From Isochrysis galbana (taxonomy: Eukaryota; Haptophyta; Isochrysidales; Isochrysidaceae), in NCBI GenBank assembly GCA_018136815.1, contig CM030945.1:1423299-1455798 (forward strand): a stretch of DNA of 32,500 nucleotides, given 5' to 3'. Shown piece by piece: positions 20,322-31,179 of the stretch (its first letter is position 1; each line of letters begins with the position of its first letter). The notes under the pieces were generated by a model. That model worked only from the letters and a program-made list of their open reading frames with translations. It searched no databases and was not told the DNA's origin. The translations under genes and the position numbers were made by a program.

Positions 20322-22164
20322 GCGCGACACGAGATCAGATTGCCGCCTCCGACTCCGAGGCGCGCCGCCAACCGCAGTGTGTGCGCCATAGGCGTAACTA
20401 CTGCGTATCCAGAGGTGTGATTGCGCCTGGTGTGCTGGGCCCAATCACCAGGGAGGGGGACGGCGTCCCTGTGCACGCGCAATGAATGCGTCGGATCACA
20501 CAGTCCTCTTTTGCTGGATGTTTCGTCTCCCTCTGTGAGATCACCCCAAGCCCCTTCTATGCTCACCGACTCGTCACCGTGCAATACATTTGGTGTGCAA
20601 TGGCACGGTGGCGCGAGGCCCCCTTGGTGGTGTGTTTGGCGACACTGATGGGGCAAGCCGGTGAGACGATGTCAAGTTCGTGTTTGAAGGGCGTCGACGA
20701 CTTTAAATGTTGCGTTTTTCTCTCTGTCCTTGTGATGGCTGTGTGGCCACACAGCTAATGGCCGTCTCCATGCGCTCTCCTCGCCCGGAGGCGCCCTAGG
20801 TGAGCATCAATACTGCACACGGCACCTTGTGCTCTTCGTATTCGCGTTGTTCGCGATAGGTGATGCGCCACCTCTTCAACAAGTTGTCTGTTGTCTATGT
20901 CTGAGGGAATGTTGCGCATAGTGGCACATGTTGTATCCTCCGATGGGCTAGCTTTTTGAAGATCACCTGCGACCAGAGGCCCGAGCCCAAGGCGAGGGAT
21001 CCGATCAACTAACGGCCTACCTGGCGCGGCGCGTCAAGACAAGCGCGACCAACCGCGCGCGCTTTTTGCATCTTGTATCCGTATCAAGATTGGCAACGAG
21101 TTGGCTTGGCGCAGTGCAATGCCAACGGTCTTGCTCCACCCCTAGGAGTTCTGAAGCGCAGGCAAGCATGCCAAAGCAACCATACATAGTGAATAGCAGA
21201 GCGGCCAGATACATATGCACTCCGAACCTGGCCAATTCCTAGCACATTCGTTCTCCCCCTTTGTGTTTTGGCCCCTCAAGGCTTTGGGGCTCTGAGTCAA
21301 GCATTGTGCTCAGCCCAAAGGTACTGCCGAGCCCTGCAACCAAAGGGTTGGGCGGCATTGAAGCTGTTTGCGTCGTACTCGCACCACGTATCGGGGCTTG
21401 TACGAACTGTCAATATTATAGATAGGCGATACTTAATCTCAATCCCTGTCATTTTGTGCTCGACTCTTGAAGGTAACCTACGCCATAACAAGTACTCAAG
21501 AAGCCAATAGGAGCAGAAATCCTTGTAGCAGAAGAATAAAATTTGCAACTGGGAATATGCAGGGAATATGCGGGCTGCAGGTGCAGTGCACATAGCCCCC
21601 CGCCCCCCCCGCCCCCCTGCGTTGTTTTTACCCGAAAGGGGGTTTCCCCCAGCGTGGACTCGAGGAGAGGACGCGCTGAGGTACACAGGGTCGGGGCGTG
21701 CACTGGAGGGGGACAAATATCGAGGGGAGGCGTCACTCACTGGGACACCTGGTTCGTCAGGCATGGCGGATGGCGGCTGGCGGGATTCCGGGACTGACAG
21801 GACTAAAAAGTTGTGTCCCGTTAGCTTGTGGCTAGTGGCTAGTGGGGTTGGCTAGGATATAACACCAATTGTTATATTTGCAGGTGCAGTTCACATTATA
21901 CATTGTACATTGTAGCTGGTATGCAAAGACCAGAGATAGAAGCGTTCATTTGTCCTTTGTCCCCGCATTCCGGATCCATCCCCATCCTTGCTAGCACCTT
22001 CCGTTGGTAGGTCTATTTGTCACCTGAATGAGAAAGCTTTCTTGGCACTTCACAGATGTGCAAGAGAGGAATCAACGGATCACGCAGGCTGCTGATCCGG
22101 AACAGGAACAGGAACAACGGATAAAAGGGATCGAATCGCAACACGAAGCGGGGATCGAAGCGGA
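20322..22164. other. intergenic, no supported gene
   Basis: About 1.8 kb without a recognisable protein. C and G runs lie at 21596-21660. Open frames at 20.4-20.8 kb and 21.3-21.8 kb occur on both strands without family likeness. Confidence 0.4.
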
Positions 22165-22416
22165 AGCGGGGTCCTGATCCTGATCAGGGTGGCCCAGGGG
22201 GAGGAGGAGGAGGGGTTGGTCAGAGCGACAAGCTGGCCAACGCGGGCCAGGGCGTGCGATCTGTGCCTGACTCTCAGGGAGAGTCTGGATGAGCCCCCCC
22301 TGCATGCCAAGAGGCAGCGGCCAGAGGGGTGGATGGTTCTCGCCCTCCACGAGGGGAGTGCTGAGAGGGTGGGTGGGGGGGGTCCCCCTCCATGGCGACC
22401 AATCATAAGATTAGTC
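22165..22416. repeat. dispersed repeat matching 2.99-3.13 kb in reverse, ending in CATGGCGACCAATCATAAGA
   Basis: TCCTGATCAGGGTGGCCCAG and GTCAGAGCGACAAGCTGGCC are the reverse complement of blocks at 3.05-3.12 kb. The right end CATGGCGACCAATCATAAGA (22391-22410) is identical to 838-857. It thus combines parts of two repeat families or is one larger composite element. Confidence 0.6.
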
Positions 22417-22767
22417 TTATGAATTTAGTACAATCGTAGGTGGCAGAAGATGTTTAGAATGGTTTTCAAAAGTTGCGCTGCGGGCGCTTTGTGACCATGA
22501 TCGCCATGGCGGCCTCACACACACGTGCGTGCCGTGGATCGACGCAAGAAGATTATCGACGCCCCCTCAGCACTATCAACACCACCCTGCTTCCAGAGCA
22601 TACTGCCGCCAGCCTCCCTCATCCTCTAGGGCGCGTTTGAACGCCGCCCGCCAGTTGTCCAAGAGCATGAGTCGAGCACACAACCTGCTGATGTTGCTCT
22701 GTAGCAAGATAGACCATGGCAACGCTACGGCTCGCAGCGACATCACTGTCAGGTAGAAATATCATGT
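22417..22767. other. 3' flank of the LC8 gene
   Basis: No coding family is recognised. Short frames on both strands are unsupported. Confidence 0.4.
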
Positions 22768-23650
<883 letters not shown>

Positions 23651-23817
23651 CACGACGGAGGGCTTGCGCGCGCGGCCAACGGCTGCGAGCCTCACGCCGC
23701 CCTGCGCCCGCGGACGACAGGGGCACTTTAGACTCGGCTGTGTACTCTACTCTCACTCCGGAATCATAATGATAAAATATCTGAGCGTTCGTACGTTCGT
23801 ACCACAGTATGGGTGCA

Positions 23818-23925
23818 CCATTAAGAAACCACAGCATTAAGAAAGCTGCTTAACATGAAATTGGCCGCCGACCCGGTAAGAAACCCCCAGCCCCAGCTAA
23901 GAAACTCCGGCTAAGAAACCCCCCT
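23818..23925. repeat. cluster of TAAGAAACC motifs
   Basis: Five close variants occur within about 100 bases: TTAAGAAACCAC, TTAAGAAAGC, GTAAGAAACCCC, CTAAGAAACTCC and CTAAGAAACCCC. Spacing is irregular. Function is unknown. Confidence 0.6.
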
Positions 23926-23997
23926 TGCCGCGCCCGCGCGGCCGCGCGGGCGTGTGGGCGCGGGCCGCGCCCGCGAGGCGCGAGCAGTGTTGGGCCT

Positions 23998-24875
23998 ACA
24001 AGGCATATACGTATACAGCGTATACACGCCAGACCCCAAAACTGTGTATTATACACAGGTCGCCGAGGCCGTATACACAGTGTATACACAAGCGCGCGAG
24101 CGCGCGAGCCGCCCACGCGCAGCGATGGCGCGGCAAGGCCGCGGCGGCCCGCCTGCCCCCCCGCCCGTGGCCCGTGGGAGCGCCCCCTCCATCCATTGCC
24201 TCCCCGTCCTCCTCTTCTCACTTCCACTTCTTGCTTCTTGTGCTTTGTCCATACACATCAGCACATACATCACATGCTTCTTCAGCAAAAAAACACCAAA
24301 CACCCCCATATATATTCCCATATCCATATATACATATACCATATACACAACACCATAAGTTATGCCATGTGCCATATGCATATGTAAGACAACACAAATA
24401 CACAAGCAAACATGACTGACTACGACTATGCTGTAAGTCTCAAGATGACATGTTCACAAGCCTCATCATCTCCTACATGCTCGTCGTCCGAGCCTTCTCC
24501 ACTCTCTTCATCAGTATCGCACTTGCATATGTCTATGTCTGGGCGCCAAGCAGCGTCTTGCATGCGCGGCTGCAGGCCGAGTGATTCGTGACAAAAACCA
24601 ATTTGTCTGCGGTCATGTGCGATAATCTCGACCGGGCAGCTGCAGCTGTCTTAATTTGTCCATACTCCATACACGGACCAATTTCGTTCTGCTGCCGATG
24701 CTGCAGCAGGCTAAGCATATATATATATATTATATAATATATATACTACTATATATGTATACACACTATATATATACTACTAATATATTTTATAGTGTGT
24801 GTATACAGCTGTGTATACACTGTGTATACAGCCAAAGGCTGTATACACAGCGTATAATGTGTATACTCGGGGCCG
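23998..24875. repeat. GTATAC / TGTATACAC palindrome clusters
   Basis: Palindromic GTATAC-centred words (GTATACAC, CAGTGTATACAC, GCTGTATACACAG) recur at 24001-24090 and at 24795-24870. AT-rich (TA)n sequence lies at 24717-24795. The second cluster includes TGTATACAGCC and GGCTGTATACA as an inverted pair. Confidence 0.6.
24450..24584 (+). CDS. possible 44-residue single-pass membrane protein
   Basis: From ATG 24450 a frame reads MFTSLIISYMLVVRAF, then LFISIALAYVYVWAP, then a short polar tail to the stop at 24582-24584. Nearly all of it is one or two membrane-spanning stretches with alternating hydrophobic residues. It resembles no small membrane protein that I can name. An ATG at 24412 followed by a perfect donor (GTAAGT, 24433) lies upstream in another frame. 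Without expression data it may be chance. Confidence 0.2.
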   Translation: MFTSLIISYMLVVRAFSTLFISIALAYVYVWAPSSVLHARLQAE

Positions 24876-24897
24876 TCTTGTGTATATGCCATGTAGG

Positions 24898-25423
24898 GTG
24901 TTGGGGCAACAATACTGGCGCCAGTGTTTGGCGCTTGTGCCAGTTCCATCTCAACTGGCAACTGGCGCCAGTTCGCCAGTTCCCAGCAAATAGTGAGCGA
25001 TGTAAAAAAATATAAAATATATAAAATATATAAAAAATGTGAAGATGAGCCATGTGCCGCCTCCGGACGACCTCCTACGCTTGGCCGTCCGAGAGGCATT
25101 CCGGATTCGAACTGGCATTCCCAATGCAAGATGATCAAGAATTACCAGACTAAGCTGTCAGCGTGTGCTAGTGCTAGCTCGCATGGAGCGGGAAAATCAA
25201 CCTCTAGCCTCTAGCTATACACTGTATAATTTACAATTGGTGTCCTTTCTCCCCCACCCTCTGCCTCTGCCCTCCACTCCAGAGCTGACGCTAGCTGGCA
25301 TGACTAGCTCTTCCCACCAAAGATCTGGCGCCAGCTGGCAGACCACCGATAGCTGTCACCAGCTACTAGCGCGCCAGTGATAGCTCCAAATCGGTGCAAG
25401 CTGGCGCGCTGTTGCCCCAACAC
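24898..25423. mobile_element. 526-bp inverted-repeat element with CTGGCGCCAG motifs
   Basis: Inverted ends GTGTTGGGGCAACA (24898-24911) and TGTTGCCCCAACAC (25410-25423) enclose a region where the ends also share ACTGGCGCCAG- and AGCTGGCGCG-type words. Both sub-terminal zones repeat GCCAGTT/AACTGGC and AGCTGGC words, suggesting binding-site arrays. The middle holds A/T runs (25006-25036). No transposase or clear target duplication is seen. Confidence 0.6.
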
Positions 25424-25465
25424 TGGGCGCGAGGGCGCGGCCGCACCCCGCACGTGAGGCGAGAA

Positions 25466-25644
25466 GCGCTCAATCACCATCAGCCACCGCATGGAAAAGC
25501 GTTCAATCACCATCAGCCTACACGTGGAACGCGCTCAATCACCATCACCCCCACCGCATGGAAAAGCGTTCAATCACCATCAGTCTACACGTGGAACGCG
25601 TTCAATCGCCATCACCCCCACCGCATGGAAAAGCGTTCAATCGC
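25466..25644. repeat. minisatellite with two alternating sub-units
   Basis: GCG(C/T)TCAATC(A/G)CCATCA recurs six times at about 31-34-base steps, the last copy cut short. Between copies two linkers alternate: one with CACCGCATGGAAAA, one with CTACACGTGGAAC. The higher-order period is about 66 bases. Confidence 0.8.
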
Positions 25645-26502
25645 GGAAGATATTGTGCACTTTGCGCCCGTTCCGAGATCATAAAATGTGGTTTATGATC
25701 TCCGGCTGAGGCTCGTTACGGCTCCCCGGAACCAGCTTCTCCACGAAAGAGAGAACTGGAGAAGGGGAAGGGGGTTGACAGGGGTTAGGGTTGGGTAGTA
25801 GGGAGGTTCATCAGCACTCTGCCTCACGCCGCACAAGTAGCGGGAAATTTTAAGAAGATTTTTTCTTAAAGGTGATTCAAGTTCAGGAACTGCGACTGCT
25901 TTATGCTTTGCGAAATTTCACAGGCGGGAGGTCGCTCGTCGCTCGATCAGCGATCAGTAAAATACTGGAAGGCCGTCACCATAGTCCATAGTCCATAGTC
26001 TGCAACCGACGCCCCCTTCTCTTTCAGGGAGGAGCGAAGGCAGAGCCGAGGAAAGCGACGTCAGAGCTCGCGAGAGCCGAAAGGCGGGCGCAGCTGGGAG
26101 CGGTGGCTGGGGCACCCCCTTTTTCTTGTCACAGTGGGACAGGAGCGTCGGCGCGCTCCATGACCATGACAACCGACTATAAAGTTAGTTGTTGATGTTT
26201 TTATCTAACTGAATGGCCCAACTGACCTTTATCGGAAAGGCCACGCCAGCACACACATATGCTGCGTAGTGCACGTGCGTGCGCTATGCACGCAATATCC
26301 CTGACTCGCTAGCGCACAGCCCTCCAGATCAAAAGTACGGCCTCAGCTCGCAGGGATGTTTGCATTAGCAGTGAAGACAGCTAGGATTGCACAGGTGGCC
26401 GGCGTCTCGCAACCGTGGCATTGTGCCCGAGGTCTTCGACGGCGTTCACACGCCACTCTTCCCCGTGCCGTGCCGCACGCTGCAATACCTGGTACAAGCG
26501 TT
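25645..26502. other. 3' flank of the 26.5 kb gene, no supported gene
   Basis: Mixed sequence. TCCATGACCATGACAACCGA, then CTATAAAGTTAGTTG at 26158-26195 resembles the repeat terminus at 523-542 in reverse complement. No gene is recognised. Confidence 0.4.
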
Positions 26503-28654
26503 TCAGAGCCCAAGCTCCGCCCGGATCTGAGCTGCCTGCTTGACTTGCTCCTCGTGCTGGCGCTCGAGCAACACTATGGGGTCGACATCCTCCTCTTTCT
26601 CCTGTGTGGCCTCATCAGGCTCTGGATTGGCCGTGGGGCGTGGACGCGGGCGTGGCACGCGCTTTGCGTACTCTTTCGCAACGTCAACTCTCGACGGCTC
26701 GGCCTTAGGCTGAGGCTTCCAGAGTGGCGGCGCGGGCCCGGTCTCTGCTGGCTTGGCGCTCATGGCAGCCTCCTCCCGATTTATCATTCGCAAGTTCTTC
26801 GAGAAGAGCTTCACCCGCTCCGCCTTTGCGCGCTTTTCGAGAAGCTCCTCGGTGTTGAGGTCGGGCTTCAGCTTCCCCATCACCGTGTACTCAGTCGACA
26901 CCTGCGAGCACAGCGGGGATAAGCATGGGGGGCGCATGTGGCCTTTTGGGTAGAGGCGGGCGGCTCAAGTAGGAAAAATGGCCGTGACGGCGTCACGTCC
27001 GATCCGAGCGCGACGCGCGTGTTATACTGCCTCGCAAGCAGATGCTGGAGCGCACCTTGCCCGTGTATCGCTTGTAGGTTCCAGTGTATTGCCGCCGTTC
27101 CTCACCCTTCCGCATGTACCCCGGCAAGTTCTCGGTGGACTTGGACGGGCTACTCGCGCTCCCGTTGCTCTCCCCTGCACTCATCGTGTCGCGGGGCGGG
27201 GCTGGCGCCGCTGGCCTTCGGCGTGACGATGCCGAGACGGAGCGCCCCTCGTGCACGCCACTTGCACCCTCAGTGAGGTCCATCCGGTCGGCACGCGCGC
27301 GGGAGTCAGCGGCCGGCCCAGTACGCGGGCGCCCCTTTCCGCCTCCATTGCCGCCCCCCGTGCTCTGCTCGCGCTGCGGTGGCTCTGACGTATGCTGCGC
27401 ATTCACCGCGCGCCGCCCAGAGCCCATCTTGACTGCCGGCCCCGCGCCCTGCCCGCATGCTGGGGACTCATCGCGCTCGCTCCCCTCGGAGCCACGCGCC
27501 GACGTTTCGTGCTGGGGTAGCCCGAAGCATCGGTGCGGTTGGACCCACCCACTCTGTTGCTGCTGTTGCTGCTGCTGCCAGTGCATCTGCTGCTGCGCCA
27601 TCCATTGCGCCTGTTGCATATGCTGTGCCCAGTGTGCCTGCTGCGCTTGTGCCCACTGCGCGTTTTGCATCCACTGCGCGTGCGCCCACGCCGGTGGCGG
27701 CGCAGCCGGATCCTGCTCACCGGGATTGGGCGGCTGCCAGGCCTGTCCAGCGGCTGCACCCGCACCGGCAGCTGATGGCGGCCCGTACTGCATGGTCGAG
27801 CTAGCAGCCGAGAGGCGGCGCGGTGGCGGGTGGTTGACAAGTCCTGGACTGGCCGAGCAGGTGTTTGCAACCGCACGCCGCTCACTTATGCCCAATGAGC
27901 CACCCGCTGCTGAAGGCACTCCCTCGCCAGCTAATGAAGGCACTGACGACCGACGGCCGTCCTGACGTTGTACCGCCAGCGCCGCCGACGCATTGGCGTA
28001 TGGGAAGAGCAGGCTGGCCGTGCCGGCTGGCGGTGGCGGCTGATGAGGCCGCACTGGCGCAGTAAACTGCGGTGGCGCGCACGGCGATGGAGCACATGGC
28101 GATGGCGGCTGCGGCGGTATCGCCAGCTCGGCGGGTGGGAAGCGTGGTTGCTGTTGGGGCGGCGCGCGGGGCGAAAGGCGTGGCCCGCTCCCCTGCGGCA
28201 GCCCGAAGAGCACCGATTCCTGCTTGGCGAGCGCCGAGAGCTCTGCGGCAGTAGGCCGTCGCGAGACCTGCTTAGTCGTTGGCTGCGTGCCCTCAGGCGG
28301 CTCGTATTGCGGCGCGGCGGCCGAGGCGTAGGATGGTACGTATGGCGACGCGACCCGCTGAGGCTGGGGCGGCTGGACCAATGAGGTGGCGGGCTGTGCC
28401 CGTGACGCTTGTGCGGGCAGTGAGATGGTCGCCTGCTGCCCCCACAGAGGCGGCTGCGCCGATGGTGCGGCAGCTGAGCCGGAAGAAGGCTGTTGGCCGG
28501 CGTAGGAAGGCGTCGGTTTAGAGTCCGTTCTGCCCCGCCGTGTCGCTGGACTCGCCTCGTCGGTCGACTCCGAGGGGATGCGCGTGACTGTGCCGTCGCG
28601 GCCGACGACTGACATCCGGTTGCCAAAGCGAGAGAGGAAGGCGTTAGATGCCAT
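26503..28654 (-). CDS. Pro/Gln-rich protein with C-terminal JHY-like region, possibly ciliary
   Basis: There are two exons: 28654-27056 (533 codons) and 26901-26503. The intron starts GTGCGC and ends CTCGCAG, in phase 0, and the product has 665 residues. The N-terminus is MASNAFLSRFGNRMS. Residues 30-320 are Pro/Ser/Ala-rich and disordered. About 322-372 is a Trp/Gln segment with repeated QWxQ and AQ words ending in a Gln run. Conserved-looking sequence spans the junction: GYMRKGEERRQYTGTYKRYT, then EKRAKAERVKLFSKNLRMIN and VAKEYAKRVPRP. The R/K-x-x-x-FSK-x-LR-x-x-N and YAK-x-VPRP pattern resembles the JHY family and other cilia proteins; this is my reading, not a proven hit. The ATG at 28654 was chosen as first Met after the pyrimidine tract. 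The frame is open further upstream but encodes only repeats. Confidence 0.65.
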
Positions 28655-28655
28655 G

Positions 28656-28845
28656 GGAGAAGGAAGGTAGAAGTGGGTCTGTGTAGGTGTGGGTGTGGGG
28701 GAAGGGGGAAAGAAGGGGGGCGGGGGGGAAGGGGGACGGGGGACGGGGGACGGGGGAAGGGGGAAGGGGGAAGGCAGAGGGGGAGGGGGAAAGGGGGAAG
28801 GGGAGGAGGGGCGCTGCAGGCACGCCCCTCTCTCTCTCCCTCTCT

Positions 28846-28887
<42 letters not shown>

Positions 28888-28935
28888 CCCTCCCTCCCTC
28901 GCTGCTCTCCCCTCTTCTCCCCTCCTCGAATTTAA
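28656..28935. promoter_or_regulatory. purine-to-pyrimidine switch upstream of the 26.5-28.7 kb gene
   Basis: The plus strand is almost pure G/A at about 28690-28815 and switches to CT repeats at 28827-28925. The gene reads on the minus strand, so its near 5' side is pyrimidine-rich. The right half would be pyrimidine-rich for a divergent plus-strand transcript, but no good plus-strand gene is seen. Confidence 0.45.
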
Positions 28936-29426
28936 TCTTATCAACATGACAAGAGTGCCCCTCCTCCTCTCTCTGTCTTGTTGTTTCTCGTGTGCCCGTT
29001 GAGGGCGAGAGATGAGAGTCCGGAGAGACACAGAGAGAAGAAAAGAAGGGGGAGGCTAAGATAAGAAGAAGAGAGCGAGAGACGTTCGATGGAAGCATGG
29101 CGCGTGGAGAGCGATTTGGGATCTTCTTTCAGGTACTCGTAGCTATCGGTGAGAAGGTCTTCTTGTTGGGAGGACTGGTTGTTGGGTGCCCATCAGCAGT
29201 GCAGCAGATGATTATGTAATATTCTCTGCTTCCCTCCGCTTTCACCGTGTTCTACTCGCGCTCGTTTCTCCTCCTCCTCTCTCCTCATCATCTTGTAAAC
29301 ACCGGAGGAACACATTGATTGTCCCATTCGGTGCGGGGGGGGAGGGGGAAGAGAAGAACTCCTTGGAGGAAAAGAGCGGGAGAGAAAGGGAAGAGGGAGA
29401 GGGAGAGAGGAGAGGTTTGACATACA
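28936..29426. other. intergenic with only very short plus-strand frames
   Basis: An 18-residue frame at about 28947-29003 is signal-peptide-like (MTRVPLLLSLSCCFSC). A 40-residue hydrophobic frame lies at 29097-29219. Neither has support beyond being open. The region then becomes purine-rich towards the GA microsatellite. Confidence 0.3.
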
Positions 29427-29675
<249 letters not shown>

Positions 29676-29678
<3 letters not shown>

Positions 29679-30178
29679 TTTCTCGTTTCAGCCGTCAAAA
29701 GAGGTTACGATGAGGCGGCGGGATATTCACAGTAAGAAGAGCTGAGACATGTAAAGAAAGGATTCACGGCGGAGGGAGTGCTGGAAGAGGAGGTAGAATT
29801 CTATTGTAGAGATGGAGAGAATGTAGGGGGGCGCACGAGGGCGAGTGGGTGGAGGGCTGGAGCCGACCGCCGCCGGCCGCCGTCTCTGGCCAGTCTGGGC
29901 TCGCTCACAATAGTGGGGTACTCCCTCTAGAGTCTAGAGTAGTGAAGTAGTGAACAGTGAACAGTCAAAGCGCCGTGGTGTTGGCGTTGCCGTGCTCAAG
30001 GTGACTCGCGGCTGGCCAATAACCAAAAATATTGCCAATAAAAACCCTCAAGGGCCAAGGGCCCGGGGGGCAAAGGCCTTGCAAAGGGGGGCCACCTGCC
30101 ACCTGCCACTGCCACCACGAAATCTCTATCCTCTATCCTCAAGCCGCGCCTCCCGCCTCCCGCCGTAAATCCTTCCTC
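29676..30178. other. intergenic, no supported gene
   Basis: Purine-rich flank, then GC-rich sequence without recognisable protein. Short duplicated words (AGTAGTGAAGTAGTGAACAG at 29939) are present. Confidence 0.4.
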
Positions 30179-30296
30179 CTCTCAGTCGCCAATTGGACAA
30201 TTGGATGTGTGGAAACTTCCAATTCGCCAATCGCCAATCGCACCATTCCCATTCCTTGGCGAAGATTTCCTTGGCGAAAATAGTGGCGACTGAGAG
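30179..30296. repeat. 118-bp segment with 13-bp inverted ends
   Basis: CTCTCAGTCGCCA (30179-30191) pairs with TGGCGACTGAGAG (30284-30296). Inside are repeated CAATTGG, GCCAATCG and CTTGGCGAA words. AATCGCACC followed by CTTGGCGAAGATTT also occurs at 3506-3535. It is probably a small non-autonomous element. Confidence 0.55.
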
Positions 30297-30399
30297 GTGG
30301 GGGAGACTTATTAGCCCGGTCACTCACTCATTTTAACCACTATTTTCCACCCCCTCTGGGTGTCCAAGGATTCCGCAAGGTCCCCCCTACCTGCCCCGG

Positions 30400-31170
30400 C
30401 AACTACTCCCTCCCCCTCCGAACAACCCCCTCAGGTGTCGGTCAATTATGGGACACCAATCGACAATGGGTAAAACACCCCGAAATCCCTGTCAAAAACG
30501 CCTCAGAAAAAGGGCCCCATCTGGGACTGGGCCTCCTAGACTGGGACAATCACATCAAAGCAATGCAAGCCAAATGGATATTAAATTACCTAGACGCATG
30601 GCAAGCGCATTGGAAGCAAGTGCTAGACGCTTGGTTCAGCCGCACGAACCTGGGGAGAGCAGCGGTCTTATCGACGATCCCCACGAACAAACTCACCGAC
30701 GGGATAACGGGAACAAGCAAACTTCCGGTGTTTTGGAAGCAGGCGCTGATCAACATCCGCAAACTAGAACTCACACCCCTAAAAATGAGTAGGGAGGGAG
30801 TGCTCTCACAACCCATGTGGGGTAGCCCGTCGCACCCGGGCCCTAAGCTAAACCCCACTTGGGCGAAACTATGGAACAAGCTAGAATGGTCGAACAGGCG
30901 ATGACTACAGGCTCATAGGTGGAGGAGGACGAAAATCGGCGAACCAGGACTTGAGCCCAGGGAGAATCCGAATCTGCACGCCTTGCGCGACCATGGCGAA
31001 CATAGAAGGCGGTATATCGCGAAGAAGGCTCGTACTCGTGCCGAAATATTCATGCCAAAAGGCCTGAATACAACAAGGTCCGAGGTAGACACGGAAGACT
31101 ACAACGAATGGACTCAAAAAGTCTATGGCAACAGAGCCACACAAACTGCTAAACCAAACGGGGCGAAAAC
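30400..31170 (+). mobile_element. non-LTR retrotransposon fragment, post-reverse-transcriptase region
   Basis: A plus-strand frame from about 30434 to the stop at 30904 reads QLWDTNRQWVKHPEIPV, then LGLGLLDWDNHIKAMQAKWI and LDAWQAHWKQVLDAWFSR, then VFWKQALINIRKLEL. This is the layout of LINE ORF2 after the reverse-transcriptase core, where a GGLGL-(x)-D-x-x-x-x-x-x-A-x-x-x-KW motif precedes a Trp-rich thumb region. Further degraded sequence (KVYGNRATQ near 31120) follows to about 31170. The reverse-transcriptase core lies upstream and is missing. It points towards the opposite-strand fragment next door. Confidence 0.65.
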
Positions 31171-31179
31171 TAATCACAC

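Noticed and set aside
20054-20656. 200-residue minus-strand ORF after the transporter
   Set aside because: It overlaps the probable second exon of the transporter in antisense and shows no domain likeness.
25466-25644. CRISPR-like array of short repeats
   Set aside because: The stretches between repeats are only two alternating sequences, not unique spacers, and the DNA is eukaryotic. It is a minisatellite.
27084-27965. 293-residue plus-strand ORF over the Pro/Gln-rich gene
   Set aside because: It is the antisense shadow of exon 1. Its Cys-rich run is the complement of the Gln/Trp codons.
28655-29098. N-terminal extension of the Pro/Gln-rich protein to 29098
   Set aside because: It would translate a CT microsatellite and a purine-pyrimidine switch. 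The Met at 28654 starts normal-looking protein sequence.
29097-29219. 40-residue hydrophobic frame on the plus strand
   Set aside because: No conservation evidence, and such short frames are expected by chance.
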